The notes below the pieces were generated by a model. The model saw only the letters and a program-made list of their open reading frames with translations, did no database searches and was not told the origin of the DNA. Positions 54,398 through 64,000 of a stretch of DNA of 64,000 nucleotides are shown one piece after another. Within the stretch, counting starts at the first letter, position 1; the number at the start of each line of letters is the position of its first letter. The translations under genes and the position numbers were made by a program. Source of the stretch: Beverwykella pulmonaria (Eukaryota > Ascomycota > Dothideomycetes > Pleosporales > Melanommataceae). The DNA lies in the NCBI GenBank assembly GCA_001599595.1, contig BCHH01000004.1, forward strand, positions 2,502,882-2,566,881. Reading direction: 5' to 3'.

Positions 54398-57300
54398 GAG
54401 TGGATAACAAAAAAAGATTAGTCCAGTTTAGCAGAAAAACAGTCTGCAAGACATAAACATGATGTTAAAATACATGATTGAGACGACCGGAGAGAGATGA
54501 ATGGAGGCGCTATACTTGAACTTTGCGTTGTCCTAGACAGCACTATCAATAGGGTTGCTTCCCAAGTTCAAATTGCAACTAGGTCTTGTAAGAAGTCTGG
54601 AATAAGTCCTTGTTTTGAGATCTGCTAGTAGTTTAGCGCATTATGCATTCCTTCGTGTAGGGTGTGTACAATTATATTTTGAGCAGGCGGTCGAAGACAC
54701 ACATTTGCAACTTGGTAGTGAGCAAGGCCGTATGAACACAAATACGTCCATACCTCTTCCTCTATACTTGTTGTTCATGGCGTGCTATACGGACTCTTTT
54801 GACGAGTTCAAGATAGGATGTTGTGGTACGAATGAGTCTCGGCGAGGGTCCTGGAGGCAAAGGAGCCAGTTTCTAGTAAAGACGACTAAGACAGGCAATT
54901 CTCAAAAGGAGTCAAGAGGATTAAGACACTAATGCAAACTCAACTGTATCTGCCAAAGTGGACATTGGTAACAGAGGAGCAGAAGCAGCAGGGAGTAACA
55001 AGCATGATTCTGCAGAACGTTTAGCAAGGTCGATGAGTCGATTGTTTCAAGTATCGCTGCTTGTTCCGCCATATCCCATGAATGGGTGACCAAACGGTAG
55101 ACGAAGGAGTCAAGATACTTTCTGCGTTAGGGCAAAGCCACGCCTCAACTTCTTGCTCGTACTCATCTAGATAATCTCCACACGAATGCCACGTGGTGTC
55201 CGATGGCGGAAGCGAAGGGGTCATCGATGTGGTCGAGACTGTCTCGGAAGTCTATCAGACCACAAGGCTGATCCTTCTCTCTGTATGCTGCACTACCAAT
55301 AGCAAAACATTAGTCTATAAGCCATGTCAACTTTCGAGATTGAGACCCTTGCATGCGCGTAATTGATTACAGGGACATAAATTCCGTTCCTCGGGCGGTT
55401 TGATACTGACCATGACCCATGGACGCAGTGGATATGCTTGGATTGCTCTGAGTGCTTTGATCATAGATGATCTCGAGATTTGTTTCGATGATGGCTTTCG
55501 GGACCGAGTGTACTGCGAACGTGCCTTTTCGATGCTGCGAGACTCACCAGACGTATGTAGGTCAGGCCTCTCACCAGGGTCTAGAACCACACCGCAATGG
55601 AGGTTTTTTACATATCTCGAGTCTGTCAACTAACGACGCCTTGCATAACCCGCAAAACGGCGGATGCACGTGGACCCCCTGCTATCGTGGGTTCCAGACC
55701 GTTGCCAATGGAAGACAGAGCGTCTGGCAACCGATGCTGCACTCATGCTGTCATTCATCGTAAGATCGCAGACTATGACTCGTGGAAAGGACGGAGCGTG
55801 TGAATAGTCGACAGGAGAGATTTGGGTGACTATCGCAGTCCCTTTAGACGAAACGAGGTTAAGTAGGATTAAGCGTCAGGTGATAGATGGTAGTGATGTG
55901 ACAGCCTTAAATGATCGGGAAGCCCAGCATGTCGGTATGACACGTTGGCCTCGAGGTCTAGAAGGAGCTTCTCAGATGGGGCTACTGAAAATAAACCCTG
56001 AAACGCGCGAAAGGTGAGCCGTATTGTCTGGCATCATCGTCTATGCTTCGTATCCTGAACCATGGATACAGGCTTCATGGTAGTGATAGAGCATACGCAA
56101 CAAAGGATTCTGCGTAGGAACACGTTGGACAGATTTGACTTTTGCGTGGGAATGAGGCGGTTGACATTTGCTGAGAATGTGTTGGATCGCGAAGCTCAGG
56201 AGAGTCGAGGCAACGACGCCCTGGAGGTCTAGATGCCTGATGGCCCGGGATGACGAGTAGCTGCAGGGCGGAGATGCGCATCGCAGAAACTCGAAGACCT
56301 TAACCCTCGTACGTTTTCGAGATTCCGGAGTCGGAGGATTGTTGGCTTTATTGGAGACTGAGAGTGGTGTTATGAATTGTGCTTGGGTGGTGCGTGTTTC
56401 GGATCTTGGAAATTCCGAACGGGACATCCAAGAATGACAGGCACTTACCAAGGTACTGAATTGGCATCGACTGCATTGCAAGCAAAGATTGTCATTGTGC
56501 ATGTTACATCGCAAGTCTGTTGCTGTAACGACTCTCAAGTTGTGCACATGGCAAACCCGAGCTTGCTCAGCAGTACAAAATCCTGGGAACGAGATCTGCG
56601 AAGGCGCGATCGGTGTCTTTGAAGACGTCCCGAGCAAAAATGCAGCCTCTCGACCTGATATCAACACGATGTAACGTTGAAATTGCAATACCGCTTTGAA
56701 TACTCTCTCTACTTGTGACTGGACGTTTAGACGACAGACTTTGTGTGGCTTCTATTCCTTTCAAACCCACGTGTAGGACAGCATATGCCAAGCGGCGCCC
56801 CCTCAACAGCCTCTAGGTCTGGGTCGTAAGGAAACAGAAAGAGCTAGAAGGGCACTTGCAGACATTCTGCAATAACGTGAAGACGTGACAGACGCCGCCC
56901 TGCCACCGCGGGGGCTGTCTTCCTCTTCGTCCGACGGGGATAGCGGGTGTCGATGGGAAGGGGAGCGGGGTTCCTTACGTGCACCTTGGGGGAGGGTCTT
57001 CGAAGGACGCAAGTGTCCGATGCCGATGTCTCTTTTCTTCTTTCCGTGCTGCAGCTTTCGTTGAGTGCAGCCAGAGCGGAGAGCAATGCAAGAACACGAT
57101 GAAGCCACCACCAAGCGTGCCTCCACACAGCAGCCGCTGACGAGTGCCAAGGTCAGCAACAGCCTTCGGAATGCGCGGGTTTGGATCCTGAGCGGTGTTG
57201 TCTTGAGCTCGCGGCCCCGTTGTTACAAAGTGCTCCGGTGCTTTTGCCGTAGACGCCTTGTCCAGCCCACTCCATCCATCGCAGCACATGGACGTCTAAA

Positions 57301-58199
57301 GTGCGTGTGTCCCATCGTCAAATGTACCCCCGGCAGCACGCAGGTGGGATAAAGAATGCACTCGTCATCTGGTCGTCCTGATCAGGCGGCAGACAGTCGT
57401 TGGACACGGCTAGGCGTTCGTTGTGCAGTCGTGCTTGGGGCAACGTCTAGCGCCGCGGATCGCGAATCTAGACCCATCGTCCACACCCATGTGGAAATAA
57501 GCGGGCTCTGCATGGCGTCCACCTGCGGATCCTCAGCCCATTTCCCCCCTGGAGAGGCACGCGGACGACCAAGAAGTCGTCGAGGACAAGGCGGACAGAA
57601 GTCTCCTTAACAAGACACCAAACGCTCTAGACACGACTCGCGAGCACGCGCAGCGTCTGCGTTGCAAGACATCTCGCAGCGCCTGGCTGCAGAGTACTGT
57701 TCCCACTGCCTGGCTGGCTGCTGCCGCTGTCGTCCCGCCGGCAGGGTTTTCGGAGTGTGAGCGTGCAGAGACCTGGTTCTAGATCCTCTTGGGGGCGCAA
57801 CGCTGCCCTTCAGGCGACCCTTCCTTTATGAGCATTCAAGGGAGACGACTCCCTCCAGTCCAACCAACGCCGCTGCTCGCCCTTTCACACCTCCAACTTT
57901 CTTCATTCCTCGCCCCGCCATCCCCGACGTCTGCACCACCATTGCTCTTTAGTCATCCCCCGCCGAATGCGACCAGGAGCCGTCTCCGTCGTCCAGCACT
58001 AGCAACCATTGCGGTTCTTTCCATCGCCTATCGATCTCACCGCTTCGTCTTCCCGTCTCTTCTTCCCGCTTCCAGCGCACCTCTGCATTCCTTACCGCTG
58101 TTGAACCTGGCTCCCCACCCTTCCACCCCTGCAACGTCCTAAACACTTCACCTTATCCACCCTGGAGTCTCTTCTTGCCCTCGACCTGTCCCAGGACCC

Positions 58200-61113
58200 A
58201 TGGGGGAAATTATGGCCGAGCCCAGCACCGTTCCACCTGATATAATTGAACGCGAAACTCTCTGCGTATCTACGCCCCAGGCCGGCATGGTAGTACACGG
58301 CGGTGACCTTGGCTTTAAAGAGGAGATGCTACGCCTATACTCGCTTGCAGAGAGCAACGCAGCTGAGAATCTCGTGAATCTCAAGGATGTGCTCAGGAAA
58401 TCCGATTCGGAATCTTTTTGGCCTCTCCTTACCAAAGGCTTGGCCCATATCGCCGACGCCCAGTACGTACGACCGGGGTGTAGACGCCATGTCTTGTTGC
58501 ATGGCCACGAGATGTCACGAAAAGGGTGTCTCGAAGACTATGCGCTCGTCATGGCAGCCGTTCTACCCCTTCCGCCTCCATGAACTACACTGACTTCGAT
58601 TAGATATGCCTTTATCAGCAAGAGGATACTTGTAGATGACGACAACGTAGCCGTTGAAATGCCTCCGATTGGAGAGCCAGGAGCTTGCTTGATGGGAGCC
58701 GCCTTCTATGTCAACGACGGCCATGGCATCGAGCACCAATTGAAGAATTTCCGCTATCACGCATATAGTTGTCCGTGTGCGTACATGAAGCACGACAAGG
58801 TCTTCATCATTCCAGAGAAGCTCAACGAATTCATCATTGACAACCCAAACGAGCTTGCCGTTCCTGGAGAGGCCTACCTTGGGATCCCGTTGTTTGCCGA
58901 TGGGAAGTGTTTTGCGCATTTCGGCGTCATGTGGAGTCCGGAGGGGGCAGCAAGGCGGAAACTCGGCTGGGGGTATCTAGAAATGCTGTTTCACAGCTTG
59001 GAAGATATGATACTCACCAGGGTCCTCGAGGGTGATGGTTTTGCAAAGTTGGCAGAGAATGTACACGACGAACGTCCACATGTCGTTCCCCACGAGGCGG
59101 TTACCGTAGCCCAATCGTTGAAGCCATATGCTCGAAGTTTGTCACACGAGCTTCGCACACCAATGCAGGGCGTCGTTGGAATGCTGGACGTCATGATGGC
59201 AAATGTGAAGGAAGCGTCCGAGGGGCTTAAAGATTCTCGATTACGGAGAGTTCTGGATACGCTGAGGCAAAATATCGAAACGGTGCAAGGTCAGTAATAA
59301 GCATATGTTCAAGGGCTGTTGACATCAATGTGGGGAAACTTACTAATCGTGGCGAACAGACAGCTCAAGACGTGCGGTTGAAGCCGCCGACAACGTCGTA
59401 CATGCCTATGATATGAATATGGGCGTTCCAGAAACACCTTTATCGCCATTGGACAAGGATCCCTCAAGCCTCAACGTGTTCCTTCGCGACAGGCGGCCAG
59501 ACATACTCGTCAGCGGACAAAACATGCCTATTAGCCAGTATCGCGGAACGAAACGACGAAGAGACGGAACGGCCTGGACAGGTGGTAATGCTCCTCAAGC
59601 CCAGACCCGGGTCGCCAGACCTGCCCGGCGGAGGATCAGACACTCGTTCTCAGAAGAGCCCCCGGCCCCTACTTCGATTTCTGGAATTCTTGCAAAAGGC
59701 ACCACAGGCCTGGACACCTTGGACAAAACATGTTATTGTGACGGTGGCTCGTCGAGTACACCCCTCTTTGCCATCGAGCACTCTATTGTGCCAGGGCTGC
59801 GGCACACGGATGTGCGCGAGGTTCTTCAGGGTGTTATTACTGATGCCTTGAAAGTGGGCGGCCGTCCAGACTCAGCCATTGCTCAAGCGACAGATTTGGG
59901 AGAGATCATCGAGGTGCGGACACGGAGCTCAAATGGTCAGGCAAACACCAAAACGATTGAGTGGAAGGTTTCCCCTGAGGTGCCCGCCACCATCCTCATC
60001 GATCAGAGGGACCTTGCGAAGATGGTATCTTGCGTTGTCCTTAATGCAATCAAGTTCACAGACAATGGATCCATTACGCTCAATGCTACCCTCAGCACTC
60101 ATGCGCGTTACGTTGTCGTCAATGTTAAGGACTCCGGCTCAGGTATCCCAGCCGCCTTTTTACCCAACCTTTTCAAGCCCTTTTCAAGAGAAGACGACTC
60201 AACGACCAGACAAAGCGAGGGCCTTGGCCTGGGTTTACTTGTTGCGAAAGGGCTGGCAAGAAAGCTGGGCGGTGATTTGTTCTGTCTACGATCTCACGTC
60301 TCAGGGCCAGAGAAAGGATCCGAATTCGAAATGCGAGTCCCTCTTGCACCTGGAGATGTGTGTAGCCGCCCAGCCTCGCCCTTTGGATCCCCGACGCCGT
60401 CCGACAGGTCTCGCCCCTCCGCTGATGCGGATGCACCGCCGTTCCTCGGCGCACAACCGGCCACCACCCCGCGACCTTTGTCCGGTCCGTTCAACAACGA
60501 CCACCACATTGCCGTACGAGACAGCTCTCTTGTTACTTCCGGAACATGTACCCCGGCACCTTCACTACAACATCTCGGCATACCGGACACCCTTCAAACT
60601 ACTTCCCCTGCGCACGCCCGCGCGGCTTCTAAGGGCCGCACAATTTCAGATAGCGGACTCTTCGACCGCAATCTGGCGAGAAAGTACCCCCTAAACTTTC
60701 TCGTGGTTGAGGACAACAAGATCAACCGGAGACTACTGATTAGCATGTTACAAAAGCTTGGGTATAGCGAGATATCCGAGGCTTACGACGGCAACAATGC
60801 TGTCGAGCAGATGCGAAAAGAGCGTCCGGGAAAAGTAATTGACGTTGTTCTCATGGACTTATGGATGCCTTTGTGTGATGGCTTCCAAGCGACTGAGGCG
60901 ATCCTGAAAATGGACTTGCCCACGAAACCCACGATACTTGCCGTTTCAGCCGACATCACCGACGGCGCGCTCGAACGCGCCGCCAAAGTCGGCATGAAGG
61001 GCTTTCTCACCAAGCCCTTCCAGATTCGCGACCTGGAGAAACTCATTGTTCAGTATTGCGCTTCCCGCAACCTCGTCTCCGAGCAGCAAGGACCTGAAGG
61101 TACAGGTTCATGA
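58200..61113 (+). CDS. Hybrid histidine kinase with GAF-like sensor and receiver
   Basis: Two-component phosphorelay sensor, predicted cytosolic since no membrane segment is visible. Exons 58200-58462, 58604-59289 and 59360-61113, 900 aa. Order: short N-terminus; a GAF-like sensor about residues 60-240 (GACLMGAAFYVND, PGEAYLGIPLFADGKCFAHFGV); the dimerisation/phosphoacceptor helix with His about 269 in SLSHELRTPMQG; and a long disordered basic linker. The ATPase follows, with N box VLNAIKFTDNG, G1 VKDSGSGIP, F box LFKPFSRED and G2 GLGLGLLVAKGLARKLGG. After another Ser/Pro linker comes the receiver domain, with FLVVEDNKINR, phospho-Asp about 816 in VLMDLWMPLCDG, and Lys in FLTKPF. All catalytic residues are present. 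The long insert between the H box and N box is unusual. Its group within fungal hybrid kinases I cannot fix. Confidence 0.93.
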
Positions 61114-62135
61114 CCTTCAGCCGTGTCGACCCTGGAGAGTTGCACATGTCATTTTCATTTCGGAGGATCCTTTTTCTTTAGTTCTATTGAGCGAATGAGC
61201 ATTTTGGAAAATTTCTTATAGGGGGTATTCTTGAGCATGGTTTTGAGATACAGGACTGCATAGCGTGGAGCGATTCTCTGCATTTGTTTTCGGCCGATAT
61301 GCCATTCGGGATGGCTTTGCATGATCTTGATACCACTGGCTGGATACGACGCAAGTTTTCAATGTAGAGATACGTGGACGATACATAATATATATTAATC
61401 TTCAGGACCAAAGAACAATCCGACGGAATCTCCGTTAACGCAATGACTTGACGCGCTGAACATGTAGGGGGGATTGATGGTGGGTACCTGGTGTTCCCAA
61501 GACTGAAAACGTGATGTTGAGACTAGGTTTGCTCCCAGGATCCTCGAACCGTAAGCTTCCAGGCTCTTTCTGACCTCGAAGAGCCGCGCAGAGCCGCCCA
61601 GCGCTCCAGTCGTCAACTTGTTGACTGTCACTATGGGTCGCGGGACAAGTGTTCTGAAAACGGTCGTGCCGTCGTGCCGGGCTCACAGCTTTCTCTGCGC
61701 TGGAATGTACAAGCAAAAACAGCCAGGAGAGACAGCAACCGATGTAGATAGGAAGTTCGATAACATCTAGATGACTGATTGTGAATATATGCCCACGTGC
61801 CAGCAGGTGACCAGTGGTTGGAGAAGGAATTACTTGATCCGGGTCTAGCGCCGGAATCATAACGCTAAGCATCATTAGTGGCTCCAACTTCCAGAGGACA
61901 CATCCACGAAAACCTCAATGCTGAGTTTCTAGACGCCCCCGCCGTATATAACCGCCGAGACTCTTCCCAGGCCCTGATAATACATCCATCACACCATCGA
62001 ACCCTTGTGCGGATACCCCGTCCCGACTCCTGCAGCGCCCTGCACTTTGCGATCTCGGTAGCTGTCGCGAAAGTGCCGGTCGGATACCCTCTTTTGCGCC
62101 GCTGTGCCCTGCCGCCACACCTTTCGCTAGACAAG
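61114..62135. other. Intergenic region
   Basis: About 1 kb between the kinase stop and the Ca2+-ATPase start, both + strand. A - strand frame of 150 codons at 61435-61887 carries no recognisable features. The last 150 bp look like a GC-rich leader (GCCGCCACACC). Confidence 0.5.
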
Positions 62136-64000
62136 ATGGAGAATGCATATGCAAAGACCCCGGGCGAGGCTCTGAAGCACTTCCAGGTTACCGAGGAGAA
62201 GGGCCTCTCGGAGCCGCAAGTGAGGCGCTTGAGAGAGAAGCATGGCAAGAACGGTACGCAGCTCTCAATCGTTGACAGGAAAGGCCGAGTACTGACGCGA
62301 GAGCACAGCGCTTCCCGAGGACCCACCAACGCCAATATGGGAGCTTATACTCGAGCAGTTCAAGGACCAGCTAGTCATAATCCTTCTGGGGTCCGCCGCC
62401 GTGTCCTTTGTGCTCGCACTTTTCGAGGACGGCGAAGGATGGACTGCGTTTGTGGATCCAGCAGTTGTACGTCTTCCCTATCGTTGCGACTGCCCCTCCA
62501 AACTGCCTGTTGACCAATTTCTTTTCTCTTTTAGATCCTCACCATCTTGATATTAAACGCCGTAGTGGGCGTGTCGCAAGAAACCAGCGCCGAGAAGGCC
62601 ATCGCAGCCCTCCAGGAATACTCCGCGAACGAAGCGAAGGTTGTGCGAGATGGAAAGCTCAAGCGCGTAAAGGCCGACGAGTTGGTGCCGGGAGACATCA
62701 TATCTGTGACGATTGGAGACAGGATACCTGCTGACTGTCGGATACTCTCTATCCAGAGCAACAGCTTCAATGTGGACCAGTCTATTCTTACGGGAGAGAG
62801 TGAGAGCGTGTCAAAGGATACGAGAGTCGTCAAGGATGCGAATGCTGTCAAGCAGGATCAAGTCAATATGCTGTTCTCAGGAACCACAATTGTCACAGGA
62901 CACGCAACCGCTCTAGTGGTCCTCACTGGGTCCAGCACAGCGATCGGAGACATCCACGAGAGCATCACATCGCAAATCTCGCAGCCCACGCCGTTGAAAG
63001 AGAAGTTGAACGAGTTTGGAGATCAGCTTGCCAAAGTCATTACCGTCATCTGCATCTTGGTCTGGCTCATCAATTTCCGAAATTTCAGCGATCCGTCTCA
63101 TGGCGGGTTCACAAAGGGCGCTATCTACTATCTGAAGGTATGTGAGCTTGCAACGGCTGCGCCTCTGTTTGTTCTAATAACGTTTAGATTGCCGTTTCTC
63201 TTGGCGTGGCCGCCATTCCGGAAGGTCTTGCGGTTGTCATTACCACCTGTTTGGCCTTGGGTACTCGCAAGATGGCTGCCAGGAATGCCGTCGTCCGCAG
63301 TCTTCCATCCGTAGAAACACTTGGAAGCTGCAGTGTGATTTGCTCCGATAAAACGGGCACCTTAACAACGAACCAGATGAGTGTTAATAAGATCGTCTTC
63401 ATCACCGAGGATGGCAATGGCCTTGAGGAGTTCGATGTGCAAGGAACCAGCTTTGCCCCTGAAGGTGAAGTCTCCTTCCAGGGAAAACGATTGGAGAATT
63501 TGGCCGCCTCCTCATCAACTGTTCGACAACTATGCGAAGTTACTGCACTTTGCAACGACTCGGCTCTCTCCCTGGACGTAAAGAGCGGGGTCCACAGCAT
63601 CATTGGCGAGCCTACGGAAGGCGCACTGCGCGTTCTGGTTGAGAAAGTCGGTACCCCAGATGTACAAGTCAATGCAACCCGATCCAGTGTCTCTCCTATG
63701 GACCGTCTCCACTACGCAAGCAAGTACTACGAGAACCAGGCGCCTAGGCTGTCCACCTATGAGTTCTCGCGGGACCGGAAGAGCATGTCGGTCCTCGTTA
63801 AAGGTCCTGCCAATTCTCAGCGACTTCTTGTTAAAGGCGCCCCGGAGTCCATTCTCGATCGATGCACACATGTGATTACAGGAGAGCAAGGAAAGAAGGT
63901 CGCTCTCAACAAGAAGCTTGCCGCTCTAATTTCGAAGGAGGTTATCGACTATGGAAACCGTGGTCTCCGTGTCATCGCTCTGGCCTCGATTGAGGATGTC
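62136..64000 (+). CDS. SERCA-type Ca2+-transporting P-type ATPase, N-terminal 564 residues
   Basis: Pumps Ca2+ from cytosol into the endoplasmic reticulum or related compartment (P2A family, like Neurospora NCA-1). Exons 62136-62253, 62309-62466, 62535-63137 and 63188 to beyond the window edge. The cation-ATPase N-terminal domain ([20 protein letters not shown]) leads into [23 protein letters not shown]1-M2, and [20 protein letters not shown]. The actuator domain is [20 protein letters not shown] with the TGES motif ([10 protein letters not shown]). The M4 ion-binding motif is [25 protein letters not shown], with PEGL typical of SERCA rather than the PMC1 or secretory-pathway type. The phosphorylated Asp is about 347 in [15 protein letters not shown]. 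The nucleotide domain has [11 protein letters not shown]. All three introns are 50-68 nt. The P-domain end and M5-M10 lie outside the window. Confidence 0.95.

Larger units (their letters stand above)
53588..58199. other. Large gene-poor region, 4.6 kb
   Basis: Divergent space between the glucuronidase and the histidine kinase. It includes an A14 tract at 54384-54397 and AT-rich sequence around it. A short protein-like - strand segment lies at about 55021-55254 (see findings), and several chance frames occur at 55400-56690, the longest 215 codons on the - strand. From about 56900 to 58199 it is GC/CT-rich and probably the promoter and long leader of the kinase gene. No gene could be assembled with confidence. 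Confidence 0.45.

Noticed and set aside
56041..56688. 215-codon - strand open frame
   Set aside because: Motif-free and rich in Ser/Cys/His/Arg; overlapping frames on the other strand are similarly open.
1..64000. tRNA, rRNA and small nucleolar RNA genes
   Set aside because: No convincing A/B-box pair or C/D-box arrangement was seen by eye. A covariance-model scan would be decisive.

Overview
This 64 kb window is nuclear DNA from a filamentous ascomycete (Pezizomycotina). The class is less certain; a dothideomycete or leotiomycete fits. The evidence is 42 short GT-AG introns, most of them 47-75 nt with CTAAC/CTGAC-type branch sites, together with filamentous-fungal gene families: palF, Zn2Cys6 factors, hybrid histidine kinases, GH79 glucuronidase and HeLo/PigL-like N-terminal-domain proteins. 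There are no operons, no CRISPR array and no intact transposon. I recognised no tRNA or rRNA gene by eye.

Layout. 1-303: C-terminus of a MutS homologue (MSH3-like). 583-2668 (-): mitochondrial methionyl-tRNA synthetase, seven exons. 4001-4453 (+): secreted precursor with five copies of an HCRYPGQPC peptide, read here as an alpha-factor-type mating pheromone gene. 4454-7387: gene-poor. 7388-9939 (-): SAM+PH protein. 13676-15739 (+): Zn2Cys6 transcription factor. 16595-17716 (+): conserved unknown protein. 18285-20883 (+): U1 snRNP factor PRP39. 21520-23465 (-): gamma-glutamyltransferase. 24946-26100 (-): Cys-rich single-pass membrane protein. 28443-29264 (+): IMPACT/YIH1-domain protein. 29587-30093 (-) and 31674-32282 (+): unknown proteins. 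32491-34025 (-): CAAX protease STE24. 34763-35250 (-) and 35597-36851 (+): a divergent pair of small HeLo/PigL-N-like proteins. 38132-39940 (+): mevalonate kinase ERG12. 40528-41650 (-) and 41900-42611 (+): PXR1 and a coiled-coil protein sharing a promoter. 44901-47521 (+): alpha-arrestin palF/RIM8. 48359-51132 (+): CSC1-type channel. 51840-53587 (-): GH79 beta-glucuronidase. 58200-61113 (+): hybrid histidine kinase. 62136-64000 (+, partial): SERCA-type Ca2+-ATPase.

How the genes relate. Most are unlinked housekeeping functions: DNA mismatch repair, mitochondrial translation, splicing, sterol and prenyl supply, ribosome biogenesis. Some themes recur. The pheromone-like precursor and STE24 (a-factor maturation) are both mating-related, and ERG12 supplies the prenyl chain STE24 substrates carry, but they lie tens of kb apart, so this is not a cluster. 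palF, CSC1, the histidine kinase and the Ca2+-ATPase are all environmental-sensing or calcium genes. The most notable locus is 4001-4453, where every spacer before a peptide copy reads as X-Ala/X-Pro dipeptides in perfect register, as expected for Kex2 plus Ste13-type processing. Exon structures were assembled by eye from splice signals and reading-frame continuity; every multi-exon model listed as complete has a length divisible by three.
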